Shown in pieces: positions 1 through 6,150 of a stretch of 6,324 nucleotides of DNA. Position numbers and translations under genes: made by a program. The notes under the pieces are model-generated. The model was not told where the DNA came from and made no database searches. It worked only from the letters and a program-made list of their open reading frames with translations. Each line of letters opens with the position of its first letter. Positions within the stretch are counted from its first letter, which is position 1. Source of the DNA: Candidatus Solincola tengchongensis (GTDB lineage: Bacteria > Actinomycetota > Geothermincolia > Geothermincolales > RBG-13-55-18); contig MU158641.1 in NCBI GenBank assembly GCA_015711895.1, positions 1,574 to 7,897 of the forward strand. The letters are read 5' to 3'.

Positions 1-1
1 G

Positions 2-562
2 CTGCTGCGCCGGGCGGGGATCGGGCCGCATGACCTGGGTCTTGTGGGGGTGGGCAAAGGGCCAGGGTCCTTCACCGGGATCCGCATGGGTGTGATGGCC
101 GCCAAAGCGCTGGCCGAGGTGCTGGGGATACCCCTTGTGGCTCCGGACAGCCTGGCGGCGGTCGCCGTGGGGCCGGAAGGGGCGGAGAGGGTGGCGGTGG
201 CTTTGGATGCCCGGAGGGGGGAGCTTTACGTGGCCCTCTTCATGATGGAGGGAAACGGCGTTTTTGGCTTCCCGCGGAGGCTTGAGGGCCCCCTGGTATG
301 CGCTCCAGAGGAGACGGCCCGCCTGCTGCGGGAATGGACGTCCGGGCTCGCCGTGGAACTCCTCCTGGTGGGGAGCGGAGTGGACGCCTACCCGGACATC
401 TGGCCCCCGGAAGCGCGCCGTGCGGAGAGGCGGGGGCCGGACCCGGCGGGGTTTGTGTGGCTGTGCCGGCAACTCCATATGCGGGGCGAGTTGGAGGACC
501 ACCTCTCCCTCAAGCCACTTTACCTCAGGCGGCCGGAAGTGGGGAAGGTGAGCTATGCCTGA
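2..562 (+). CDS. tsaB: tRNA t6A biosynthesis protein TsaB (5' partial)
   Basis: TsaB is the non-catalytic partner of TsaD in the cytoplasmic complex (with TsaE) that transfers threonylcarbamoyl to A37 of ANN-decoding tRNAs. The open frame runs in from the left edge; the first full codon is at 2. About 186 residues are visible, against roughly 220-230 for the family, so some 40-50 N-terminal residues (the first part of the ASKHA-type fold) lie outside the window. The family signature GPGSFTGIR is at visible residues 20-28, followed by an alanine-rich helix (MAAKALAEVLGIPLV) and the AxDSLAA segment usual for TsaB. The C-terminus has the YLRRPEVGK tail seen in bacterial TsaB. The stop overlaps the rimI start by 8 nt, so the two are translationally coupled. 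A GTG at 44 is inside the conserved region and is not the true start. Identification is strong; only the start is unknown. tsaE may lie upstream, but that is not visible. Confidence 0.93.
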   Translation: MLRRAGIGPHDLGLVGVGKGPGSFTGIRMGVMAAKALAEVLGIPLVAPDSLAAVAVGPEGAERVAVALDARRGELYVALFMMEGNGVFGFPRRLEGPLVCAPEETARLLREWTSGLAVELLLVGSGVDAYPDIWPPEARRAERRGPDPAGFVWLCRQLHMRGELEDHLSLKPLYLRRPEVGKVSYA

Positions 563-1076
563 GGATACGCGCCTCCCCGAGCTGGTCATAAGGCGCATGT
601 CGCCGGAGGACCTTCCCGAGGTCATGGAATTGGAGAGAAGGGCCTTCTCCGCTCCCTGGACGGAGGAGATGTACCGGCGGGAGATGGAGAAATGGGAAGG
701 GTGTTATCTGGTGGCCCGCAGCGGCGGGGAGCTGGCGGGTTACGGGGGAGCGCTGCTCATCCTCGATGAAGCGCACGTCATGACCCTCGCCGTCCGCGAG
801 GACCTTCGCCGCAGGGGTATAGGGGCCAGGCTGCTTCTGGAGCTGGTCCGCAGGACGGAGAGGATGGGCGCGCGTTTCCTGACCCTGGAGGTGCGCAAGT
901 CCAACCGTCCCGCCATAGAGCTCTACACCCGGTTCGGCTTCCAGGTCATGGGGGAGCGGAGGCAGTATTACCTGGACAACCTGGAGGACGCGCTCATCAT
1001 GTGGACGGAGGACATAACCTCTCCTGAGTACAGGAAAAGACTAGGAGAACTGGAGAGAAGGTACGGAGCGGTCTAG
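555..1076 (+). CDS. rimI: Ribosomal-protein-alanine N-acetyltransferase RimI (GNAT family)
   Basis: RimI is a GNAT enzyme that acetylates protein N-termini, classically ribosomal protein S18, using acetyl-CoA; actinobacterial homologues may act on more substrates. The 173-residue protein has the beta4/alpha3 acetyl-CoA loop RRRGIGARL at residues 85-93 (R/Q-x-x-G-x-G/A). LEVRKSNRPAIELYTRFGF follows at 111-129. By comparison with E. coli RimI, E112 is the probable general base and Y124 the general acid. RRQYYLDNLEDALIM at 135-149 matches the substrate-side C-terminal signature. The last ~20 residues (SPEYRKRLGELERRYGAV) go beyond the E. coli length and look like a charged helix. The ATG at 555 lies inside the end of tsaB and has a Shine-Dalgarno-like AAGGTGAG at 545-552. 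tsaD starts 1 nt after the stop, so the three genes form one operon. Other GNATs can resemble this, but the motifs and context make RimI the best call. Confidence 0.92.
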   Translation: MPEDTRLPELVIRRMSPEDLPEVMELERRAFSAPWTEEMYRREMEKWEGCYLVARSGGELAGYGGALLILDEAHVMTLAVREDLRRRGIGARLLLELVRRTERMGARFLTLEVRKSNRPAIELYTRFGFQVMGERRQYYLDNLEDALIMWTEDITSPEYRKRLGELERRYGAV

Positions 1077-1077
1077 G

Positions 1078-2106
1078 ATGGGCACGGGGTTTATCCTAGG
1101 CATAGAGACCTCCTGCGACGAGACCTCGGCGGCGGTCGTGGAACGCGGGGGCCGGATGCTTTCCCTTGTCACTTCCTCCCAGGCCCGTCTGCACCGCAAG
1201 TACGGTGGCGTGGTACCGGAGGTGGCCGGGAGGGCCCACCTTGAGGCCCTCCTGCCGGCCATCCGTGAGGCACTCTCCCAGGCGGGGATCGGCTACCGGG
1301 ACCTGGAAGGGGTGGCGGTCACCCGGGGGCCGGGGCTTATCGGTTCCCTCCTGGTGGGGCTCACCGCGGCCAAGGCCATATGCTTCGCCCTCGGCCTGCC
1401 CCTCCTGGCTGTGAACCACCTGGAGGCGCATATCTATGCCAACTTCATGCATTTCCCGGAGCTTGAGCCACCTCTCCTCTCTTTCGTCGTCTCCGGTGGG
1501 CACACCCTCCTGGTGCACATGCCGGCACACCGGCGTTACCGGGTACTGGGGGAGACACTGGACGACGCGGCCGGAGAGGCCTACGACAAGATCGCCAGGT
1601 TCCTCGGGCTGGGCTATCCGGGGGGCCCGGAGATCGACCGCCTCTCGGGGAAAGGCAACCCGCAGGCCGTCCCCTTTCCCCGCGCCCTCCTTCACGACGG
1701 TACTTATAACTTCTCGCTCTCGGGGCTGAAGACGGCGGTCATCAACTACGTGCGCAGGATGCGGGAGGAGGGGAAGGAGGTGTGCGTGGAGGACGTGGCC
1801 GCCTCCTTCCAAGCCGCGGTGGTGGAGGCCCAGGTACACACGCTCGTGCGGGCGGTGGAGGAGACAGGGGTCAGGAAGGTGGCCCTGGCCGGGGGCGTGG
1901 CCGCCAACCGTTACCTGCGTTCCAAGCTCGGGGAGGCCCTTGGGGAAAAAGGGGCGGAGCTCTATTATCCGCCGGGCTACCTGTGTGCGGACAACGCGGC
2001 CATGGTGGCCTATCTGGGATGGCTGATGCTCGAGGAAGGCGACGTCGTACCCCTTGACGTGGACGCCGCGGCCTCACTTCCCCTTCCCGAGACACAGGAG
2101 GCATGA
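1078..2106 (+). CDS. tsaD: tRNA N6-adenosine threonylcarbamoyltransferase TsaD
   Basis: TsaD (formerly Gcp/YgjD) is the catalytic subunit that moves the threonylcarbamoyl group from TC-AMP to A37 of tRNA, in a cytoplasmic complex with TsaB and TsaE. The 342-residue product is full length for the bacterial family. Motifs in order: GIETSCDETSAAVV (8-21), the Kae1/TsaD signature; NHLEAHIYA (113-121), with metal ligands H114 and H118; VSGGHT (138-143); GETLDDAAGEAYDK (158-171); FSLSGLKTAV (212-221); AGGVAANRYLR (271-281), the nucleotide-binding loop; and CADNAAMVA (303-311), with D305 as the third metal ligand by analogy with E. coli TsaD. All expected ligands are present. The ATG at 1078 follows the rimI stop by 1 nt, and GGAG at 1065-1068 is a suitable ribosome binding site. 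It is the last gene of the tsaB-rimI-tsaD unit; the chaperonin operon after it has its own promoter. Confidence 0.97.
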   Translation: MGTGFILGIETSCDETSAAVVERGGRMLSLVTSSQARLHRKYGGVVPEVAGRAHLEALLPAIREALSQAGIGYRDLEGVAVTRGPGLIGSLLVGLTAAKAICFALGLPLLAVNHLEAHIYANFMHFPELEPPLLSFVVSGGHTLLVHMPAHRRYRVLGETLDDAAGEAYDKIARFLGLGYPGGPEIDRLSGKGNPQAVPFPRALLHDGTYNFSLSGLKTAVINYVRRMREEGKEVCVEDVAASFQAAVVEAQVHTLVRAVEETGVRKVALAGGVAANRYLRSKLGEALGEKGAELYYPPGYLCADNAAMVAYLGWLMLEEGDVVPLDVDAAASLPLPETQEA

Positions 2107-2277
2107 AGGAAGACGGAAGGGATGCCCCTCCCTTTCAGGACCCTTCAGGGAAGTACCCGGCCTGCGCGTGATTCCGGGGATGATTTCCCTGTCCCCAACC
2201 TCCCGTGGAAGGGGTGGAACCCTTGCCCCTTTCCTCCGTTCGCGCAGGGATCGGTTGAAAATGTGATTCCAAACCCC
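2107..2277 (+). other. Intergenic stretch after tsaD with weak hairpins, no gene seen
   Basis: This is the first part of the 349-bp gap between tsaD and groES. I see no credible gene: the short open frames have no family resemblance and no good ribosome binding site. The stretch is rich in G-runs and C-runs. Two short stems are visible: AAGGGA (2117-2122) with TCCCTT (2129-2134), extendable by a G-T and a G-C pair to 8 bp; and AAGGG (2209-2213) with CCCTT (2220-2224). The first lies 10 nt after the tsaD stop and could act as a weak terminator, but only three T's follow the stem, so termination is uncertain. Confidence 0.5.
2115..2136 (+). terminator. Possible weak terminator hairpin after tsaD
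   Basis: GGAAGGGA pairs with TCCCTTTC across a 6-nt loop (TGCCCC) and includes one G-T wobble. It sits just behind the tsaD stop, where the tsa operon might end. There is no real T-tract after the stem (CAGGA follows), so it would be a poor intrinsic terminator. It may instead be a 3'-end stabilising hairpin or chance pairing in a G/C-run-rich stretch. Confidence 0.3.
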
Positions 2278-2306
2278 TTGATTTCGCCTCGCCTTTATAT
2301 TATCCT
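2278..2306 (+). promoter_or_regulatory. Putative vegetative promoter of groES-groEL
   Basis: A -35-like TTGATT at 2278-2283 and a -10-like TATCCT at 2301-2306 are separated by exactly 17 nt, fitting a housekeeping sigma factor (actinobacterial -10 boxes are often TAnnnT). The predicted transcription start, around 2312-2314, falls inside the left arm of the CIRCE operator, which is where HrcA would block initiation. Overlapping AT-rich alternatives (TATATT at 2296, TATTAT at 2298) exist but are spaced less well from the -35 box. The exact start site is inferred. Confidence 0.6.
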
Positions 2307-2310
2307 CTCT

Positions 2311-2337
2311 TTAGCACTCTCGAGAGTAGAGTGCTAA
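2311..2337 (+). promoter_or_regulatory. CIRCE operator (HrcA binding site), perfect consensus
   Basis: TTAGCACTC (2311-2319), a 9-nt spacer, then GAGTGCTAA (2329-2337): all 18 positions match the established CIRCE consensus TTAGCACTC-N9-GAGTGCTAA. CIRCE is the operator of the heat-shock repressor HrcA and is found upstream of groESL and dnaK operons in many bacteria. It overlaps the predicted transcription start and lies 118 nt before the groES start codon. groES-groEL is therefore very probably repressed by HrcA and relieved on heat or folding stress. Confidence 0.97.
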
Positions 2338-2356
2338 CAGTTCAAGACTCCGAGTG

Positions 2357-2383
2357 ATAACACTCTATTCCCGGGAGTGCCAG
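2357..2383 (+). promoter_or_regulatory. Second, degenerate CIRCE-like operator
   Basis: ATAACACTC (2357-2365), a 9-nt spacer (2366-2374), then GAGTGCCAG (2375-2383). Each arm matches 7 of 9 CIRCE positions and the spacer length is exactly that of the consensus; the inner CACTC/GAGTG core is intact on both sides. Its centre is 46 bp downstream of the perfect copy, inside the groES leader. Paired CIRCE elements upstream of groES are known in some actinobacteria. Whether HrcA binds this weaker copy is inferred. Confidence 0.6.
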
Positions 2384-2392
2384 CGAGGGTTT

Positions 2393-2422
2393 CGACCTGT
2401 CCCGGAAGGCAAGGCAGGGTCG
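2393..2422 (+). other. Possible stem-loop in the groES leader
   Basis: In the predicted ~140-nt leader, CGACC (2393-2397) pairs with GGTCG (2418-2422), and TG/CA extends the stem past one bulged G at 2417. A competing pairing is possible: CCGGGA (2371-2376), overlapping the second CIRCE-like site, with TCCCGG (2400-2405). Stems are short, so this is only a candidate for leader structure affecting mRNA stability or translation. Confidence 0.25.
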
Positions 2423-2455
2423 GGTTGGAGAAAAGAGGATAGGAGGGATGTGTAG

Positions 2456-2743
2456 ATGAAGCTGAAGCCGCTGGGTGATCGGGTGCTGGTGAAGCCGGGC
2501 GAGAGCGAGGAGCGCACCAAGTCCGGCCTGGTGATACCCGACACCGCCAAGGAGAAGCCCCAGGAAGGAGAGGTCATCGCCGTCGGACCGGGTCGCTGGG
2601 AGGACGGCAAGTACGTCCCCCTGGAGGTGAAGGTGGGCGACACCATCATTTACTCCAAGTACGGGGGGACGGAGGTGAAGATCGAGGGCGAGGAATACCT
2701 CATCCTCAGCGAACGCGACATCCTCGCCGTGGTGGAGAAGTAA
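2456..2743 (+). CDS. groES: Co-chaperonin GroES (Hsp10)
   Basis: GroES is the heptameric lid that caps the GroEL chamber and controls substrate encapsulation in the cytoplasm. The 95-residue length is typical. The N-terminal MKLKPLGDRVLVKP (1-14) is the classic start of the beta-barrel. The mobile loop is at about 17-33, with the GroEL-contacting hydrophobic tripeptide LVI at 25-27 (more often IVL), followed by PDTAKEKPQEG. The KYGGTEVKIEGEEYLIL segment (68-84) and the ERDILAVVE C-terminus are also characteristic. The ATG at 2456 has a strong AGGAGG at 2441-2446 with 9-nt spacing. It is the first gene of the groES-groEL operon, under the CIRCE-bearing promoter, with groEL 46 nt downstream. 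No abnormality was seen. Confidence 0.98.
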   Translation: MKLKPLGDRVLVKPGESEERTKSGLVIPDTAKEKPQEGEVIAVGPGRWEDGKYVPLEVKVGDTIIYSKYGGTEVKIEGEEYLILSERDILAVVEK

Positions 2744-2789
2744 GGCCGCGAGGAAACCTTGATAATCCCTGAAGGAGGAGTGGATAGAG

Positions 2790-4403
<1,614 letters not shown>

Positions 4404-4417
4404 TATACTGGAGGACC

Positions 4418-4447
4418 AAAAGGGAGGGGCTCCGCCCCTCCCTTTTT
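4418..4447 (+). terminator. Strong intrinsic terminator of groES-groEL
   Basis: AAAAGGGAGGGGC (4418-4430) pairs perfectly with GCCCCTCCCTTTT (4434-4446) across a 3-nt TCC loop, giving 13 bp including the A/T ends, and the 3' arm runs into TTTTT (4443-4447). It starts 14 nt after the groEL stop. This is a textbook rho-independent terminator. Its A-tract upstream and T-tract downstream would also allow partial function on the other strand. Confidence 0.95.
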
Positions 4448-4451
4448 GATT

Positions 4452-4473
4452 CCCTCCCTTAATAAAGAGAGGG
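4452..4473. repeat. Small inverted repeat next to direct-repeat copy 1
   Basis: CCCTC-C-CTT (4452-4460) pairs with AAG-A-GAGGG (4465-4473) around an AATA loop, with one C/A mismatch. It lies 4 nt after the terminator T-tract and its right arm runs into the first copy of the 45-bp direct repeat. It may be part of the same repeat unit or a back-up terminator, though no T-tract follows. Confidence 0.5.
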
Positions 4474-4516
4474 GCCGGAGGGTAGCGGTCCCGCTCGCCT
4501 CCCCGCACCTCTCCGG
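4472..4516. repeat. 45-bp intergenic direct repeat, copy 1
   Basis: This segment is repeated at 4590-4634 with 44 of 45 identical bases (the difference is T at 4512 against C at 4630), an offset of 118 bp. Inside it, GGAGG (4477-4481) can pair with CCTCC (4498-4502), and AGCG (4484-4487) with CGCT (4492-4495) around GTCC, giving an imperfect hairpin with a 2x2 internal loop. Immediately after, CCCCGCA (4501-4507) can pair with TGCGGGG (4525-4531). It encodes no recognisable protein. It resembles a short palindromic intergenic repeat; I cannot name a family. Confidence 0.85.
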
Positions 4517-4589
4517 ATGCAAGATGCGGGGAAGAGGAGCGCTCGCGGCGACCGACCCGTCCGGCCCCGGCTGTAAGGGGATCCCAGGT

Positions 4590-4634
4590 GGGCCGGAGGG
4601 TAGCGGTCCCGCTCGCCTCCCCGCACCTCCCCGG
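4590..4634. repeat. 45-bp intergenic direct repeat, copy 2
   Basis: Second copy of the repeat at 4472-4516, same orientation, one mismatch. The same hairpin is conserved (GGAGG at 4595-4599 with CCTCC at 4616-4620; AGCG at 4602-4605 with CGCT at 4610-4613). Here the flank adds AGGTG (4586-4590), which can pair with CACCT (4624-4628), so the predicted stem-loop is longer than in copy 1. The copy ends about 60 bp before the -35 box of the next promoter. Confidence 0.85.
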
Positions 4635-4694
4635 CTCGAAGGGCAGAAAACAAGCGCGACTCGATGGCCAAGAGGGTGGCGGACGGGGCGAGCC

Positions 4695-4723
4695 TTGACA
4701 CTTGGATGAAGGAGTATACTAAT
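4695..4723 (+). promoter_or_regulatory. Putative promoter of the guaB3-guaA region
   Basis: A perfect -35 hexamer TTGACA lies at 4695-4700, followed by an AT-rich island (4715-4740) that stands out in this GC-rich region. The -10 is ambiguous: ACTAAT at 4718-4723 gives a 17-nt spacer, TACTAA at 4717-4722 gives 16, and the better-looking TATACT at 4715-4720 gives only 14. Transcription would start around 4729, leaving a leader of roughly 130 nt before the gene. Confidence 0.65.
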
Positions 4724-4745
4724 GAATATCTAATATATTGGAAAA

Positions 4746-4762
4746 GCCGCCCGGAGGGCGGT
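4746..4762 (+). other. GC-rich stem-loop in the guaB3 leader
   Basis: GCCGCCC (4746-4752) pairs with GGGCGGT (4756-4762), six Watson-Crick pairs plus a G-T wobble, around a GGA triloop. Further down, TCGG-T-CCGA (4772-4780) and GACC-C-GGTC (4779-4787) are additional near-palindromes. No T-tract follows, so it is not a standard terminator. It lies in the predicted 5' leader and could be a structured regulatory element or a transcript-stabilising hairpin. I do not recognise a known riboswitch class. Confidence 0.45.
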
Positions 4763-4852
4763 CAAGCGGAATCGGTCCGACCCGGTCAGGAGAGGAAATA
4801 CCCTTGTATTGAGGCCTTTTCATAAGCCTACCCGGTGGACCGCCGGCCGAAC

Positions 4853-4859
4853 GGAGGTG
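4853..4859 (+). promoter_or_regulatory. Ribosome binding site fixing the guaB3 start
   Basis: GGAGGTG at 4853-4859 is placed 5 nt (counted from GGAGG) before the ATG at 4863. An in-frame TTG at 4809 would add 18 residues (starting MRPFHKPTRW), but it has no such site, and GuaB3 proteins start close to the MEIEIGxGK sequence. The ATG at 4863 is therefore preferred. Confidence 0.8.
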
Positions 4860-4862
4860 GAC

Positions 4863-6023
4863 ATGGAGATCGAGATAGGGATGGGCAAGTCGGGAAGAAG
4901 GGGATACGGTCTGGATGAGATTTCCATCGTGCCGTCGCGGCGGACCCGGGACGCCGACGACGTGGACATAAGCTGGGAGCTGGCGGGCTTCAAGTTCCAG
5001 CTGCCTTTCCTGGCCGCGGCCATGGATGCCGTGGTGGACGTACCCATGGCCATCGCGGTGGGTAAACTGGGAGGGCTGGCCGTCCTCAACCTGGAAGGCC
5101 TGCAGACCAGGTACGAGGACCCCCGGCCGGTATTCGAGGAGATAGCCTCTTTCTCCAAGGAGGAGGCCACGGCGGGGATGCAGAGGCTCTACCGGGAGCC
5201 CATCAAGGAGGAGCTCATCTACCGCCGCATCCGGGAGATCAAGGAGGGAGGCGTGGTGGCGGCGGCCTCGCTGACCCCCCAGCGGGTGGAAAAATATTAC
5301 AAGATAGCCCTGGAGGCGGGCCTGGACATCCTGGTAATTCAGGGGACGGTCATCAGCGCTGAACACGTTTCCACCCGTACCGAGCCCCTAAACCTCAAGA
5401 AGTTCATCGCCGAACTCCCCATCCCGGCCATCGTGGGCGGTTGCGCATCCTACTCCACGGCCCTGCATCTCATGCGCACCGGCGCGGTGGGGGTGCTGGT
5501 GGGGGTGGGGCCGGGCGCCGCGTGCACCACGCGGGGCGTCCTGGGCATCGGGGTGCCCCAGGCCACGGCCCTGGCCGATGCCGCCGCGGCCCGCGTGAGG
5601 CATCTCACCGAGACCGGGAACTACGTGAACGTCATCGCCGATGGGGGGATGCGCACCGGTGGGGACATCGCCAAGGCCATCGCCTGCGGCGCGGACGCAG
5701 TGATGCTCGGCTCCCCCATCGCCTCCGCCAAGGAGGCGCCCGGTCTCGGCTACCATTGGGGAATGGCCACCTTCCATCCCGAGCTCCCGCGCGGCACGCG
5801 GGTGAAGACGGAACAGCGCTGGACGCTTAAGGAGATACTGGTAGGACCGGCCCACGAGAACGACGGCACGGTAAACCTCTTCGGAGCCCTGCGCATGTCC
5901 ATGGCCACCTGCGGTTACGAGAGCATCAAGGACTTCCAGCGCGCCGAGGTGATGGTAGCCCCCGCCGTGCGCACCGAGGGCAAGGCCCTGCAGTACGAAC
6001 AGGGCGTGGGCATGATCAAGTGA
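4863..6023 (+). CDS. guaB3: GuaB3 family IMP dehydrogenase-related protein
   Basis: The product is a TIM-barrel protein of the IMPDH/GMP reductase superfamily. It starts MEIEIGMGKSGRRGYGLDEI and continues SIVPSRRTRDADDVDISWE (21-39), the distinctive N-terminus of the actinobacterial GuaB3 (IMPDH-related) family. Its 386 residues are typical of that family. GVGPGAACTTR at 214-224 holds the catalytic-loop cysteine C221, which in IMPDH/GMPR attacks C2 of the purine. ADGGMRTGGDIAKAIACGADAVMLG at 259-283 is the conserved IMP phosphate-binding region. There is no CBS (Bateman) insertion of the kind found in canonical GuaB: the barrel runs on through residues 80-130 with only a short insertion. GuaB3 proteins act on IMP/XMP or related nucleotides; I would call IMP dehydrogenase activity likely but not certain, with GMP reductase as the main alternative. 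guaA follows 127 nt downstream, placing it in guanine nucleotide synthesis. Confidence 0.9.
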   Translation: MEIEIGMGKSGRRGYGLDEISIVPSRRTRDADDVDISWELAGFKFQLPFLAAAMDAVVDVPMAIAVGKLGGLAVLNLEGLQTRYEDPRPVFEEIASFSKEEATAGMQRLYREPIKEELIYRRIREIKEGGVVAAASLTPQRVEKYYKIALEAGLDILVIQGTVISAEHVSTRTEPLNLKKFIAELPIPAIVGGCASYSTALHLMRTGAVGVLVGVGPGAACTTRGVLGIGVPQATALADAAAARVRHLTETGNYVNVIADGGMRTGGDIAKAIACGADAVMLGSPIASAKEAPGLGYHWGMATFHPELPRGTRVKTEQRWTLKEILVGPAHENDGTVNLFGALRMSMATCGYESIKDFQRAEVMVAPAVRTEGKALQYEQGVGMIK

Positions 6024-6037
6024 GGAAGCCACTTCCC

Positions 6038-6066
6038 GCGGCACGGTTTTACGCGACGCCGCTTTT
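6038..6066 (+). terminator. Possible weak terminator or attenuator between guaB3 and guaA
   Basis: GCGGC (6038-6042) can pair with GCCGC (6058-6062) across a 15-nt loop, followed by TTTT (6063-6066). A second small stem, CGAGG (6079-6083) with CCTCG (6092-6096), lies downstream. The first stem is only 5 bp, so most transcripts probably read through into guaA. No clear promoter is seen in the 127-bp gap. Confidence 0.25.
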
Positions 6067-6150
6067 CGGTTTTCGTTTCGAGGAGCAGGCGCCTCGCTTC
6101 CGAGGGGGGAGGGAGCCCGTCGGTGTACACAGGGAGGAAGGGAGAGGACG

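Noticed and set aside
2339..2358. HspR (HAIR) operator near TTCAAGACTCCGAGTG
   Set aside because: It does not fit CTTGAGT-N7-ACTCAAG in either arm or spacing; the CIRCE sites explain the regulation.
2448..2459. Four-codon open frame ATG-TGT-AGA-TGA overlapping the groES start
   Set aside because: It lies only 1 nt after the AGGAGG, too close for efficient initiation, and is most likely chance; the ATG at 2456 has proper spacing.
4472..4634. CRISPR array
   Set aside because: Only two repeat copies, separated by a 73-bp non-spacer-like interval, and no cas gene nearby.
4446..4709. Short open frames on both strands through the repeat region
   Set aside because: They start in the terminator or repeats, are Arg/Pro/Gly-rich, lack good ribosome binding sites and have no family resemblance. 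The two repeat copies are offset by 118 bp, not a multiple of three, so they are not a coding repeat.
4711..4763. Purine riboswitch-like stretch (TATA...ATAT...GG upstream of a purine gene)
   Set aside because: The conserved loop sequences and three-way-junction core, including the UCUACC-type segment, are not found; the AT-rich part is better explained as the promoter -10 region.
4809..4862. TTG start giving an 18-residue N-terminal extension of GuaB3
   Set aside because: No good ribosome binding site, and the extension is not part of the family's conserved N-terminus; the ATG at 4863 has GGAGGTG directly upstream.
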